Origin: Methanobacteriota archaeon
GTDB lineage: Bacteria > Bacteroidota > Bacteroidia > Flavobacteriales_D > Sanyastnellaceae
Reading direction: 5' to 3'
Length of the DNA: 35,972 nt
Assembly (NCBI GenBank): GCA_002723115.1
Contig: PBNL01000043.1
Span: forward strand, 1 to 35,972
The notes below the pieces were generated by a model. That model saw nothing but the letters and a program-made list of their open reading frames with translations, was not told the DNA's origin and searched no databases. The stretch's first letter is position 1; each line of letters begins with the position of its first letter. Below are positions 1-7,187 of this stretch, piece by piece. The position numbers and the translations under genes are program-made.

Positions 1-64
1 AGTCGTTTGACATATCCTTAAACACAACTGTGCGGTAGTTTTCTGGGTGTATTCCTTTTTTCAT
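1..64 (-). CDS. rpmE2: Ribosomal protein L31 type B, 5' part only
   Basis: The first 21 codons of a minus-strand gene are present and the rest lies outside the window. The translation starts MKKGIHPENYRTVVFKDMSN, which is the characteristic N-terminus of type B L31, a protein of the large ribosomal subunit. The type B form lacks the zinc-binding cysteines of type A; that region is not visible here. A TATCTTTG promoter box sits 17 bases upstream of the ATG. The gene is divergent from xerD, with a candidate small RNA between them. Confidence rests on this short but distinctive N-terminus. Confidence 0.9.
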   Translation of the reverse strand, partial: MKKGIHPENYRTVVFKDMSND

Positions 65-81
65 CTCTCAGAATTGGAGTG

Positions 82-116
82 CAAAGATACATAAATCTTT
101 AATAAAGAACAGCAAA
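82..116 (-). promoter_or_regulatory. rpmE2 promoter
   Basis: On the minus strand there is a perfect Bacteroidota -7 box, TATCTTTG (82-89), and a possible -33 TTTG at 113-116. The spacer of 23 is at the long end, so the -33 assignment is weaker than the -7 box. It leaves a leader of roughly 15 bases for rpmE2. Confidence 0.65.
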
Positions 117-124
117 TAAAAAAG

Positions 125-157
125 TTTGTTTGGTTACATATTTTTTTCTTAAGTTTG
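125..157 (+). promoter_or_regulatory. Promoter for candidate small RNA / xerD leader
   Basis: TAAGTTTG at 150-157 fits TAnnTTTG, and TTTG occurs at 125-128 and 129-132, giving spacers of 21 or 17 bases. Transcription would start near 160-165 and run rightwards into the two hairpins and terminator before xerD. Confidence 0.55.
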
Positions 158-161
158 ATAT

Positions 162-253
162 GAATTTAAGTGAGTTTAGCATAGCGCTAAACATCAAGTG
201 ATAATTTGGTTAAGTTGGTCCCGTGCTGAAACGTCGGCACGGGATTTTCTTTT
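162..253 (+). ncRNA. Candidate small RNA or attenuator leader upstream of xerD
   Basis: From a plausible start near 162 the transcript would hold hairpin 1 (174-180 pairs with 186-192, 7 perfect base pairs, 5-base loop) and hairpin 2 (220-229 with 234-243, 10 pairs including one T-G, loop AACG) followed by a T-rich tract. The upstream gene rpmE2 points the other way, so the terminator can only stop transcription that begins in this gap. It is therefore either a separate RNA of about 90 nt or a conditional leader of xerD. I do not recognise an RNA family. Confidence 0.45.
220..253 (+). terminator. Rho-independent terminator before xerD
   Basis: A 10-bp GC-rich stem (220-229 with 234-243, 4-base loop AACG) is followed directly by ATTTTCTTTT. 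It lies 31 bases before the xerD ATG, on the same strand as xerD. Confidence 0.8.
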
Positions 254-284
254 GTTCAATTTTAACCAATAAAACCAACTGTTT

Positions 285-1196
285 ATGCAAACTGACTGGA
301 AGTCAACGCTTAAGGGTTACGAGGATTATTTGGCCTTAGAAAAGGGGCTAAGTGAAAATTCTATTGAAGCGTATAACAGAGATGTTAATCAGTTTGCAGA
401 GTTCCTTTTAGTAGAATGCAAGGTTAAAAATCCAAATACATTCAAGTCCAAGCATATAGAAAAATATATCTCACACATGTATGACTTAGGTTTAGCACCT
501 AATAGTCAAGCAAGAATTATTAGCGGGATAAGAAGTTTTTGCAAGTACATGAGAATTGAGAAGCTTATGGATGTAGATCCTCTAGAACTCATTTCAACAC
601 CTAAACTCAATCGCAAGCTTCCTGACGTATTAACTGTAGATGATATTGAACGAATAATTTCTTCTGTAGACATGAGTAAGAAAGAAGGTATTCGCAATAG
701 GGCTATTCTTGAAGTTCTTTATAGCTGTGGCCTAAGAGTTAGTGAACTGATTACTCTCCAAATTTCAAGAATTGATTTGGTTGACAATTTAGTCAGGGTA
801 ATTGGAAAGGGAAATAAAGAAAGGATAGTTCCAATTGGTTCTCAAGCCTGCGAAGCTATGGTTGATTATATGGATCAATATCGATCTCATTTAAATATAA
901 ATGCTGGTCATGAAGACACATTATTCCTAGGCCGATATGGAAGGGGGTTAACTCGTCAAATGATATTTACGATTCTTAAGAACACTGCAATCATAGCTGG
1001 GATAAAAAAGAAACTAAGTCCACATACGTTTAGACACAGTTTTGCGACTCATTTGGTTGAGCACGGTGCGGACTTGAGGGCAGTTCAGGAAATGCTTGGC
1101 CATGCTCAGATTACAACCACTGAGATTTACACGCACCTAGACAAGAGGTACCTACAAGATCAGGTAAATCAATTTCACCCTAGGGCTAATTCATAA
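285..1196 (+). CDS. xerD: Tyrosine recombinase XerC/XerD type
   Basis: Site-specific recombinase that resolves chromosome dimers by cutting and rejoining DNA through a phosphotyrosine. The 303 residues match the usual Xer length of about 300. The N-terminal SAM-like core-binding domain covers about residues 5-90 and the catalytic domain 110-295. All catalytic residues are visible: R151 (GLRVSEL), K175 (GKGNKER), H247 and R250 (HTFRHSFATHL), H273 (LGH) and nucleophile Y282 (IYTH). The start is an ATG 31 bases after a terminator hairpin, so expression may depend on read-through. The gene ends in a 6-base convergent overlap with gluQRS. XerC and XerD cannot be separated safely by eye; many Bacteroidota annotations use xerD for this type. 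Confidence 0.9.
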   Translation: MQTDWKSTLKGYEDYLALEKGLSENSIEAYNRDVNQFAEFLLVECKVKNPNTFKSKHIEKYISHMYDLGLAPNSQARIISGIRSFCKYMRIEKLMDVDPLELISTPKLNRKLPDVLTVDDIERIISSVDMSKKEGIRNRAILEVLYSCGLRVSELITLQISRIDLVDNLVRVIGKGNKERIVPIGSQACEAMVDYMDQYRSHLNINAGHEDTLFLGRYGRGLTRQMIFTILKNTAIIAGIKKKLSPHTFRHSFATHLVEHGADLRAVQEMLGHAQITTTEIYTHLDKRYLQDQVNQFHPRANS

Positions 1197-2018
1197 AGTC
1201 CATTTAGAACAAGCTTCTATCAGCATTTTACCAGGCTCATCTCTTGTCACTCCTTCTATTCCCAGAAATTTTAGAGTTCTTCCAAGTTCTTCAGACGCGT
1301 TTTCAATTTCTACTGGCTGAGCCTTGTTAGCCTTGCTCAACTTTGTGCCTTTGTCATTTAATGCAAGCTTGAAGTGAGCGTATTCAGGAGTCGAATATCC
1401 CAAAGCATTTTGCAAGTGAATGTGAGCTGGGGTTGATTCCAGCAAATCCTCTCCCCTGACTATTCTCGTCACACCAGCTTCCTCATCATCAGCCACAACA
1501 GCGAGATGATAAGCAAAGTATCCATCAGCTCTTTTAATAATGAAATCAGATTCTGTACCACTTCTGGATTTTTGATTACCTAAAATTAAATCACTCCATT
1601 GAACATCTTCAACAGGAGTTAAAAATCTAACTGACCTCCCTTCTACTCCATCTGGCAAGCCATTTCTGCAAAATCCTGGGTAGAGCTTTTGGCCTAAGAG
1701 TTGTTTTCTAGTACAAGCGCAATCAAAGGCTTGGCCTTTTGATTTTAATGACCTAACAATTTCGCCATATAATTCAGACCTCTGACTCTGCCAAACCACA
1801 TTGCCATCCCAATACATTCCAAACCCCTCAAGAGTCCTTAATATATCATCTGCAGCACCGTCAACAGTTCTGGAACCATCGACGTCCTCAATTCTAACTA
1901 ACCACTTACCGTCATTCGCTCGTGCGTCACAATAACTTGCAACAGCTGCTACTAAAGAACCAAAATGCAGCCTACCAGATGGTGATGGTGCAAATCGGCC
2001 TATGTAGCTTGAAGTCAT
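1191..2018 (-). CDS. gluQ: Glutamyl-Q tRNA(Asp) synthetase
   Basis: Paralogue of glutamyl-tRNA synthetase that attaches glutamate to queuosine at position 34 of tRNA-Asp. The 275 residues fit the short family without an anticodon-binding domain. The HIGH-like motif is HFGS (18-21) and the KMSKS-like motif is KLSKA (226-230). Zinc ligands known from E. coli YadB (Cys, Cys, Tyr, Cys) are present as C100, C102, Y113 and C117 with nearly the same spacing. The start shares one base with the ettA stop, so the pair is probably cotranscribed and translationally coupled. The 3' end overlaps xerD by 6 bases, tail to tail. Confidence 0.9.
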   Translation of the reverse strand: MTSSYIGRFAPSPSGRLHFGSLVAAVASYCDARANDGKWLVRIEDVDGSRTVDGAADDILRTLEGFGMYWDGNVVWQSQRSELYGEIVRSLKSKGQAFDCACTRKQLLGQKLYPGFCRNGLPDGVEGRSVRFLTPVEDVQWSDLILGNQKSRSGTESDFIIKRADGYFAYHLAVVADDEEAGVTRIVRGEDLLESTPAHIHLQNALGYSTPEYAHFKLALNDKGTKLSKANKAQPVEIENASEELGRTLKFLGIEGVTRDEPGKMLIEACSKWTL

Positions 2019-3703
2019 TATCTAACGAGCTTGCGGTATTTAATTCTCTTGGGTCCCTCGTCACCTAGTCTCTTCTTCCTGTTCTCTTCGTATTCGCTGT
2101 AAGTTCCTTCAAACCAATATGCATTCGATTCCCCCTCAAATGCTAGAATATGTGTGCAAATTCTATCTAAGAAATAACGGTCGTGAGATATCACAACTGC
2201 GCACCCAGCGAATGACATAATACCTTCTTCAAGTGCACGAAGAGTATTTACATCGATGTCGTTTGTAGGCTCATCTAGAAGCAATACGTTTGCTTCTGTT
2301 TTCAGGGTCATGGCTAGGTGAAGTCTATTTCTCTCACCTCCAGAAAGAACTCCACATTTCTTCTGTTGGTCAGGTCCATTGAAGTTGAATCGGCTAACGT
2401 ATGCACGGCTATTAACCAGGGTTCCACCGATTTCAATGTGTTCGTTTTTACCTGAGACTACTTCCCAAACAGTTTCTTCAGGGTTGATGTCTTTGTGGGT
2501 TTGGTCTACATATCCAATCTGAACAGTATCCCCTAATTCTAGAGTTCCTTTATCTGGCTGCTCCTCCCCCATAATCATCTTGAACAGAGTAGTTTTACCA
2601 GCTCCGTTAGGCCCAATGATTCCTACTATACCAGCAGGTGGCAGCTTGAAATTCAGGCCATCAACTAATAGTTTGTCACCAAACGATTTCTGCAGATCAG
2701 TTACTTCAAGCACCTTGTTTCCAAGACGTGGTCCGTTGGGAATTGGAATCTGAAGTCTACTAGATTTTTCTTTGTTACCATCGGCAAGCATGGTCTCGTA
2801 GTTTGAGATACGTGCTTTGTTTTTAGCTCGGCGGCCCTTAGGGTTTGTGCGTATCCATTCTAGCTCCTTGTCTAACTCCTTCTTACGCTTAGATTCTTGT
2901 TTTTCCTCTTGCGCTAGACGCTTGGTCTTCTGCTCAAGCCAGCTTTGGTAATTCCCTTCATAAGGAATACCCTCTCCTCTATCAAGCTCAAGAATCCATC
3001 CTGCTACATTATCTAAGAAGTAACGATCGTGAGTTACGCATAAAACAGTTCCTTTATACTGCTCTAAGTGTTGCTCAAGCCAATCGATTGATTCAGCATC
3101 CAAGTGGTTTGTAGGCTCGTCAAGCAACAACACATCAGGTTGCTTCAGAAGTAATCTACATAGTGCTACACGACGTCTTTCTCCTCCACTTAGTTCACTG
3201 ATTTTCTGATCATCGGGCGGGCAACGAAGAGCATCCATAGCAATGTTAAGCTTAGTGTCTAACTCCCATGCATCCAAAGCATCAATCCTATCTTGCACCT
3301 GCGCCTGCCTTACAATCAATGCCTCCATCTTATCAGGATTGTTTAGGATTTCATCCTCCATAAACTTGGCATTGATTTCCTCAAATTCTGCTAGAGTATC
3401 AACTATCTCCTGAGTACCCTCTTCAACAATTTCTCTTACTGTTTTGCTAGGATCAAGATCTGGTTCCTGAGGAAGGTAGCCAACAGTGTAGCCATCAGCC
3501 CAAACCACATCTCCCCTATACGCTTCATCTAACCCTGCAATAATTTTCATCACAGTAGACTTACCAGAACCGTTCACACCTATGATACCAATCTTTGCTC
3601 CGTAAAAGAACGACAGGTATACATCCTTCAACACTTGTTTTCCTGCGGGAGTGTCTTTACACACCTTCACCATAGAAAATATTACCTTCTTATCGTCTGA
3701 CAT
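2018..3703 (-). CDS. ettA: ABC-F translational throttle ATPase EttA
   Basis: Soluble ABC-F protein that binds the ribosomal E site and gates entry into elongation according to the ADP/ATP ratio (known for the family). The 561 residues contain two complete ABC domains: Walker A GVNGSGKST (42-50), signature LSGGERRR (171-178), Walker B with LLLDEPTNH (192-200); second Walker A GPNGAGKTT (364-372), signature LSGGERNR (453-460), Walker B LLLDEPTND (474-482). The linker with basic RTNPKGRRAKNKAR (285-298) is typical of EttA. There are no membrane segments. A TAAATTTG box (3733-3740) gives a leader of about 25 bases. Confidence 0.95.
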   Translation of the reverse strand: MSDDKKVIFSMVKVCKDTPAGKQVLKDVYLSFFYGAKIGIIGVNGSGKSTVMKIIAGLDEAYRGDVVWADGYTVGYLPQEPDLDPSKTVREIVEEGTQEIVDTLAEFEEINAKFMEDEILNNPDKMEALIVRQAQVQDRIDALDAWELDTKLNIAMDALRCPPDDQKISELSGGERRRVALCRLLLKQPDVLLLDEPTNHLDAESIDWLEQHLEQYKGTVLCVTHDRYFLDNVAGWILELDRGEGIPYEGNYQSWLEQKTKRLAQEEKQESKRKKELDKELEWIRTNPKGRRAKNKARISNYETMLADGNKEKSSRLQIPIPNGPRLGNKVLEVTDLQKSFGDKLLVDGLNFKLPPAGIVGIIGPNGAGKTTLFKMIMGEEQPDKGTLELGDTVQIGYVDQTHKDINPEETVWEVVSGKNEHIEIGGTLVNSRAYVSRFNFNGPDQQKKCGVLSGGERNRLHLAMTLKTEANVLLLDEPTNDIDVNTLRALEEGIMSFAGCAVVISHDRYFLDRICTHILAFEGESNAYWFEGTYSEYEENRKKRLGDEGPKRIKYRKLVR

Positions 3704-3732
3704 TTTTGAAATTGTTTGGCTTATTTATTCTG

Positions 3733-3740
3733 CAAATTTA
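3733..3740 (-). promoter_or_regulatory. ettA -7 box
   Basis: TAAATTTG on the minus strand, a perfect TAnnTTTG, 29 bases before the ettA ATG. I see no good -33 TTTG at the usual distance. Confidence 0.5.
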
Positions 3741-3746
3741 CCTACT

Positions 3747-4337
3747 TCACACCCTTTTAAAGCTACGTATAGCGAGAAGAATTATCCCCATTTGAAGCAT
3801 AAGCAGTAAGTAGTGGAGTATTTCTATTTGTTCCTTTGAATCGCTGATTTCTAAGCCCAAATCCATCAGCTTGTAAAACAGAAAAGACGCACCTAAGCCC
3901 GCGAAATACCCAAGCTGCTTGTAGACATCTATTTTGCTCAATAGCTCTTTCTTATGTGCCACAAGAGTTTCGGCTCTAACAAGATATCCTCCAAATATGA
4001 AGGTCAATTGGTAGCCACAGTAAATCAACAGAGCTGAAATAAGAGAGAATTTCAATATCATGAAAGTCACAATTGTCATCAACATCACCGATTCCACCAA
4101 CATTGTCACCCAGAAGAAGCTTCTAATATTTAGTAGTTTCTTGTAGAATTTGGCCACAATTAGCATTGCACCAGCCAAAACCATCCCACCAACCGAATAC
4201 ACTTCAGGATCGATAGGTTTGTAAATAGAAAACAAAATTCCTATCGATAATCCTGTAAATGAAGAATTAAAGAGTTTGTACATGAGGAAATTACTCTCTG
4301 ACAAAATCATATCGCGTCTATTTTTAAAAAAGCTCAT
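3747..4337 (-). CDS. Six-helix integral membrane protein, function unknown
   Basis: A 196-residue hydrophobic protein with about six predicted transmembrane stretches separated by short basic loops. It looks like one half of a Major Facilitator-type fold, but no substrate motif is recognisable, so I name no function. The frame can be extended to a TTG at 4391, but ATG 4337 (MSFFKNRRDM) is preferred: a TACCTTTG box lies 5 bases before it, and the extra residues are hydrophilic and would overlap the divergent carboxylase start. The gene is 43 bases upstream of ettA on the same strand and could contribute to ettA transcription. Confidence 0.65.
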   Translation of the reverse strand: MSFFKNRRDMILSESNFLMYKLFNSSFTGLSIGILFSIYKPIDPEVYSVGGMVLAGAMLIVAKFYKKLLNIRSFFWVTMLVESVMLMTIVTFMILKFSLISALLIYCGYQLTFIFGGYLVRAETLVAHKKELLSKIDVYKQLGYFAGLGASFLFYKLMDLGLEISDSKEQIEILHYLLLMLQMGIILLAIRSFKRV

Positions 4338-4342
4338 TGCCC

Positions 4343-4350
4343 CAAAGGTA
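4343..4350 (-). promoter_or_regulatory. -7 box 5 bases before the membrane-protein start
   Basis: TACCTTTG on the minus strand, five bases from ATG 4337. Transcription would begin at or next to the start codon. No convincing -33 TTTG is visible. Confidence 0.5.
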
Positions 4351-4372
4351 CTGTCGAAGGGGCTGCCGTGCT

Positions 4373-4380
4373 TAACTTCG
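4373..4380 (+). promoter_or_regulatory. -7-like box 4 bases before the carboxylase GTG
   Basis: TAACTTCG, one mismatch from TAnnTTTG, ends exactly four bases before GTG 4385. The in-frame stop TAA begins at the same position (4373), so GTG 4385 is the only upstream start. The box supports that start. Confidence 0.45.
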
Positions 4381-4384
4381 GGGC

Positions 4385-6022
4385 GTGGCAAAAAAAGCAG
4401 ACATACAAGCGAACAAGAATGAGGACAAGATGCGCCTTCTTGTTTCAGACTTAAACCGAAAGCTTAACAAGGTTAAGAAGGGAGGCGGTACAAAGAAGAT
4501 GGAAAAGCAGCACGCTAAAGGAAAGCTAACTGCTAGGGAAAGACTTGACAGAATTTTTGACCCAGGTTGTGAGAGAGTGGAAATAGCTGCTCTTGCTGGC
4601 GAAGGCATGTATGAAGAGTACGGAGGATGCCCCTCTGGCGGAGTTGTAGTTGAGATAGGCCGTGTACATGGAAGACTTTGCATTTGTGTTGCTAATGATG
4701 CCACAGTAAAAGCAGGAGCTTGGTTTCCAATAACTGCTAAGAAGAATTTAAGGGCCCAAGAAATTGCACTTGAGAACAGGCTTCCAATTATATACTTGGT
4801 CGATTCAGCGGGGGTTTTCCTCCCTATGCAGGACGAAATATTTCCTGACAAAGAACATTTTGGACGGATGTTCCGCAACAATGCTCGCTTGAGCTCAGAA
4901 GGAATCCCGCAGATTGCGGCGGTTATGGGGTCGTGTGTTGCTGGTGGAGCCTACTTACCCATCATGAGTGACGAGAGTCTGATTGTTGAGGGAACTGGAT
5001 CGATTTTCCTAGCTGGGAGTTATCTCGTAAGAGCTGCCATAGGTGAAGATATTGACAATGAAACTCTTGGGGGTGCTAAAACCCAAACCGAAATAAGCGG
5101 CGTCATTGACTATCCATGTACTGATGATGAACATGCACTAAGCACAATTAGAGACTTGGCTTCTCATTGGGGCAAAACTCCTGATGATGCAGGTTTTGCC
5201 CGTACAGAATCAAAAGCACCCAACGGCAGATCAGCCTCTTCCATCCTGCCAGAACTCAGAACACAACCCTATGAAACTAGAGATTTAATCAAATCACTTA
5301 TCGATGAGGGGTCATTCACTGAATACAAAAAAACCTACGGCAAAACCATTGTATGCGGATACGCTCGCATAGACGGCTGGAGCGTAGGAATTGTTGCAAA
5401 CCAAAGAAACACTGTAAAGTCCACGAAGGACGGGCTACAATTCGGTGGTGTGATCTATTCTGACAGCGCAGACAAAGCCGCTCGCTTTGTTATGACTTGT
5501 AACCAAAAGAACATTCCACTTGTATTCCTTCAAGATGTTACAGGCTTCATGGTGGGTTCTAGATCTGAACACAATGGCATAATAAAAGACGGGGCAAAAC
5601 TCGTAAACGCAGTTTCGAACAGCGTAGTACCCAAATTCACAGTTGTTGTCGGCAACAGCTACGGTGCCGGTAACTACGCAATGTGCGGAAAAGCATACGA
5701 CCCTCGCCTAATTGTGGCTTGGCCTACAGCTAGAATTGCGGTAATGGGTGGCGACCAGGCTGCCAAAGTTCTCCAACAGATCGAAGTCAGTCGACTCAAA
5801 AACGCCGGCGAGCCCATCGACGAAAACGCCCAAGAAGAACTGCTTCAAAAAATCAAGGCCCGCTACGACGAACAAACCCAACCTGAATACGCTGCCTCAA
5901 GAATTTGGGTAGATGCCATCATCGACCCTGAAGACACTAGAACATGGATCACCATGGGAATAGAAGCAGCAAACGCAGCACCGGCTGAAAAACCATTCAG
6001 ACCCGGAGTACTCCAAACCTAA
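4385..6022 (+). CDS. Acyl-CoA carboxylase, carboxyltransferase (beta) subunit
   Basis: Transfers carboxylate from biotin to an acyl-CoA as part of a propionyl-CoA or methylcrotonyl-CoA carboxylase-type complex. The 545 residues fit the family. The N-terminal half carries GGCPSGGVVV, the NDATVKAGAW motif and the oxyanion-hole region GSCVAGGAYLPIM; the C-terminal half carries a second crotonase-like fold with GNSYGAGNYAMCGKAYDP. The motifs resemble methylcrotonyl-CoA carboxylase beta, but substrate cannot be assigned by eye. The GTG start is chosen because the NKNED segment upstream of ATG 4430 belongs to the family N-terminus and no other start fits. The biotin carboxylase and biotin carrier subunits are not in the window. 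The stop abuts the convergent gene at 6023. Confidence 0.88.
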   Translation: MAKKADIQANKNEDKMRLLVSDLNRKLNKVKKGGGTKKMEKQHAKGKLTARERLDRIFDPGCERVEIAALAGEGMYEEYGGCPSGGVVVEIGRVHGRLCICVANDATVKAGAWFPITAKKNLRAQEIALENRLPIIYLVDSAGVFLPMQDEIFPDKEHFGRMFRNNARLSSEGIPQIAAVMGSCVAGGAYLPIMSDESLIVEGTGSIFLAGSYLVRAAIGEDIDNETLGGAKTQTEISGVIDYPCTDDEHALSTIRDLASHWGKTPDDAGFARTESKAPNGRSASSILPELRTQPYETRDLIKSLIDEGSFTEYKKTYGKTIVCGYARIDGWSVGIVANQRNTVKSTKDGLQFGGVIYSDSADKAARFVMTCNQKNIPLVFLQDVTGFMVGSRSEHNGIIKDGAKLVNAVSNSVVPKFTVVVGNSYGAGNYAMCGKAYDPRLIVAWPTARIAVMGGDQAAKVLQQIEVSRLKNAGEPIDENAQEELLQKIKARYDEQTQPEYAASRIWVDAIIDPEDTRTWITMGIEAANAAPAEKPFRPGVLQT

Positions 6023-6520
6023 TTACTGCGCTCTCTCCAATCTCTGCAACGCCCCCAGCATAGGTTCGTACATAGCCCTAAGGCTATCATCTGAACACGT
6101 CTCAATCGCATTCCTCACGTTCAGGATTGCCTCCAGCAAGACGTGCTCCTCGTCAATTGACTCGCACTGCTCAACAATTGTCAGCCCCTCCATAGCGGCT
6201 CTAAAATCACCACTAGTTGCAACCTTAGTTATCAGATCCAACTTGTATGACGGATCAAACCCCGCACTCCAAATAAACCCCAGTATGTCTGCAGCAATAC
6301 CATCACACTCTCCACTTTCTAGCTCCTCTAAGTAAACACCCTCAGCACCACTTAGCTTAATCGAAGAAAGCATCCCCCTCATCCTCTCTCTTATCTCGTC
6401 CTCTCCTCTATCCCTAAAAGCATAAAGCAAGGGTTTAACCCAAGCAATAGTTCCACTTGCGTCAGCTTTGTCAAGCTCAGCAACAACCTTTTTATCGTCC
6501 TTAGAATTGAGATCTTTCAT
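6023..6520 (-). CDS. Alpha-helical protein of unknown function
   Basis: A 165-residue acidic protein with no signal peptide or membrane segment. The sequence is almost entirely amphipathic helix, with leucine/alanine spacing that suggests HEAT-like pairs (for example residues 25-50, 70-95 and 115-160). I recognise no catalytic motif. The ATG overlaps the Nudix stop in an ATGA arrangement, so the two are probably an operon. A TACCTTTG box inside the end of the Nudix gene lies 4 bases before the ATG and may give independent expression. Its stop immediately abuts the carboxylase stop on the other strand. Function unknown. Confidence 0.7.
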   Translation of the reverse strand: MKDLNSKDDKKVVAELDKADASGTIAWVKPLLYAFRDRGEDEIRERMRGMLSSIKLSGAEGVYLEELESGECDGIAADILGFIWSAGFDPSYKLDLITKVATSGDFRAAMEGLTIVEQCESIDEEHVLLEAILNVRNAIETCSDDSLRAMYEPMLGALQRLERAQ

Positions 6521-7158
6521 GAGGCAAAGGTATCTCTGAAAATATCCCTACAACAATCTGAAATTTCAGAAAGCATCATTGCCGTAGCACCCCAAACCAC
6601 ATTCCCTCCCAATTCAAATCCCGGCACAAGCACCCCCTTCATCTCATAATCACCCCACAAACCTTCAGAACACAATCGGTCCAAACTCAAAAACAACACC
6701 TCGCTAACTTCAACTTCGTCGAGAATAAAGTTGGGCCTCTCAGGCAAACACGCAAAAAACGGCCTCACAAAAAACTTACTCAGAGGAATGTACAAGGGTG
6801 ACAAGGCCCCTACAACTTGCTCCTTCTTAACAAAGACCCCTATCTCCTCCTCACACTCTCTGATAGCACAAGCCAAATCACTTTCATCGCACGCATCCCT
6901 CTCACCACCAGGAAGCCCAATCTGTCTACTATGCACACCATCATAAGGAGCCCTTTTAATCAAGACTCCCTCCCAACCCTCAGCAGTCGGGTACATCAAC
7001 CACATAACAGAAGCTCTCCTTGCAACCTTCACATCCTCTTCAGAAAAAGAACCAGCCCTAAATGGTGGAGCAGCCACCAACTGCGACTCCAATCCCGGCA
7101 GATCACAGGCCAACTTCTCACGCAACTCACCCAGCAATTTTTCTTCTTCTATTTTCAC
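6517..7158 (-). CDS. Nudix hydrolase, CoA pyrophosphatase type
   Basis: Hydrolyses a nucleoside diphosphate derivative, probably coenzyme A or an acyl-CoA, by family resemblance. The Nudix box GX5EX7REUXEEXGU is intact (about residues 85-108 from this start, REC-EEEIGV core). It is preceded by LIKRAPYDGVHSRQIGLPGG, which resembles the NudL/CoA-specific signature. The frame stays open to TTG 7242 but has no ATG in this region. I chose GTG 7158 (MKIEEEKLLGEL) because the longer form would run into the divergent aat gene. That leaves 29 bases between the two starts. The true start is uncertain. Confidence 0.8.
   Translation of the reverse strand: MKIEEEKLLGELREKLACDLPGLESQLVAAPPFRAGSFSEEDVKVARRASVMWLMYPTAEGWEGVLIKRAPYDGVHSRQIGLPGGERDACDESDLACAIRECEEEIGVFVKKEQVVGALSPLYIPLSKFFVRPFFACLPERPNFILDEVEVSEVLFLSLDRLCSEGLWGDYEMKGVLVPGFELGGNVVWGATAMMLSEISDCCRDIFRDTFAS
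6525..6553 (-). promoter_or_regulatory. Internal promoter before the helical protein
   Basis: TACCTTTG (6525-6532) with TTG at 6551-6553 and an 18-base spacer, all inside the 3' end of the Nudix gene. The box ends four bases before ATG 6520, which implies a leaderless transcript of the downstream gene. Confidence 0.5.
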
Positions 7159-7175
7159 AATTGCAAGGTCGCGCC

Positions 7176-7183
7176 TACCTTCG
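7176..7183 (+). promoter_or_regulatory. -7-like box 4 bases before aat
   Basis: TACCTTCG, one mismatch from TAnnTTTG, ends four bases before ATG 7188. It supports the short aat start over the longer open frame. The -33 element is weak (TTTTC at about the right place). Confidence 0.45.
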
Positions 7184-7187
7184 CTCA

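Noticed and set aside
285-1196. xerD as an integrase of a mobile element or integron
   Set aside because: Length and motifs are those of housekeeping Xer, neighbours are core genes, and no attachment-site repeats were found.
4372-4881. 169-codon minus-strand frame inside the carboxylase gene
   Set aside because: It is antisense to a strongly conserved coding sequence and its translation has no recognisable features; a shadow frame.
6541-7160. Strong C over G bias on the plus strand, considered as a sign of horizontal transfer
   Set aside because: It matches G-rich coding strands of two minus-strand genes, and the neighbours with normal composition are contiguous; no junctions or mobility genes are seen.
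7062-7187. N-terminal extension of aat from ATG 7062
   Set aside because: The extension is proline- and threonine-rich, lies antisense to the Nudix gene and precedes the start of family homology. ATG 7188 has a -7-like box 4 bases upstream.
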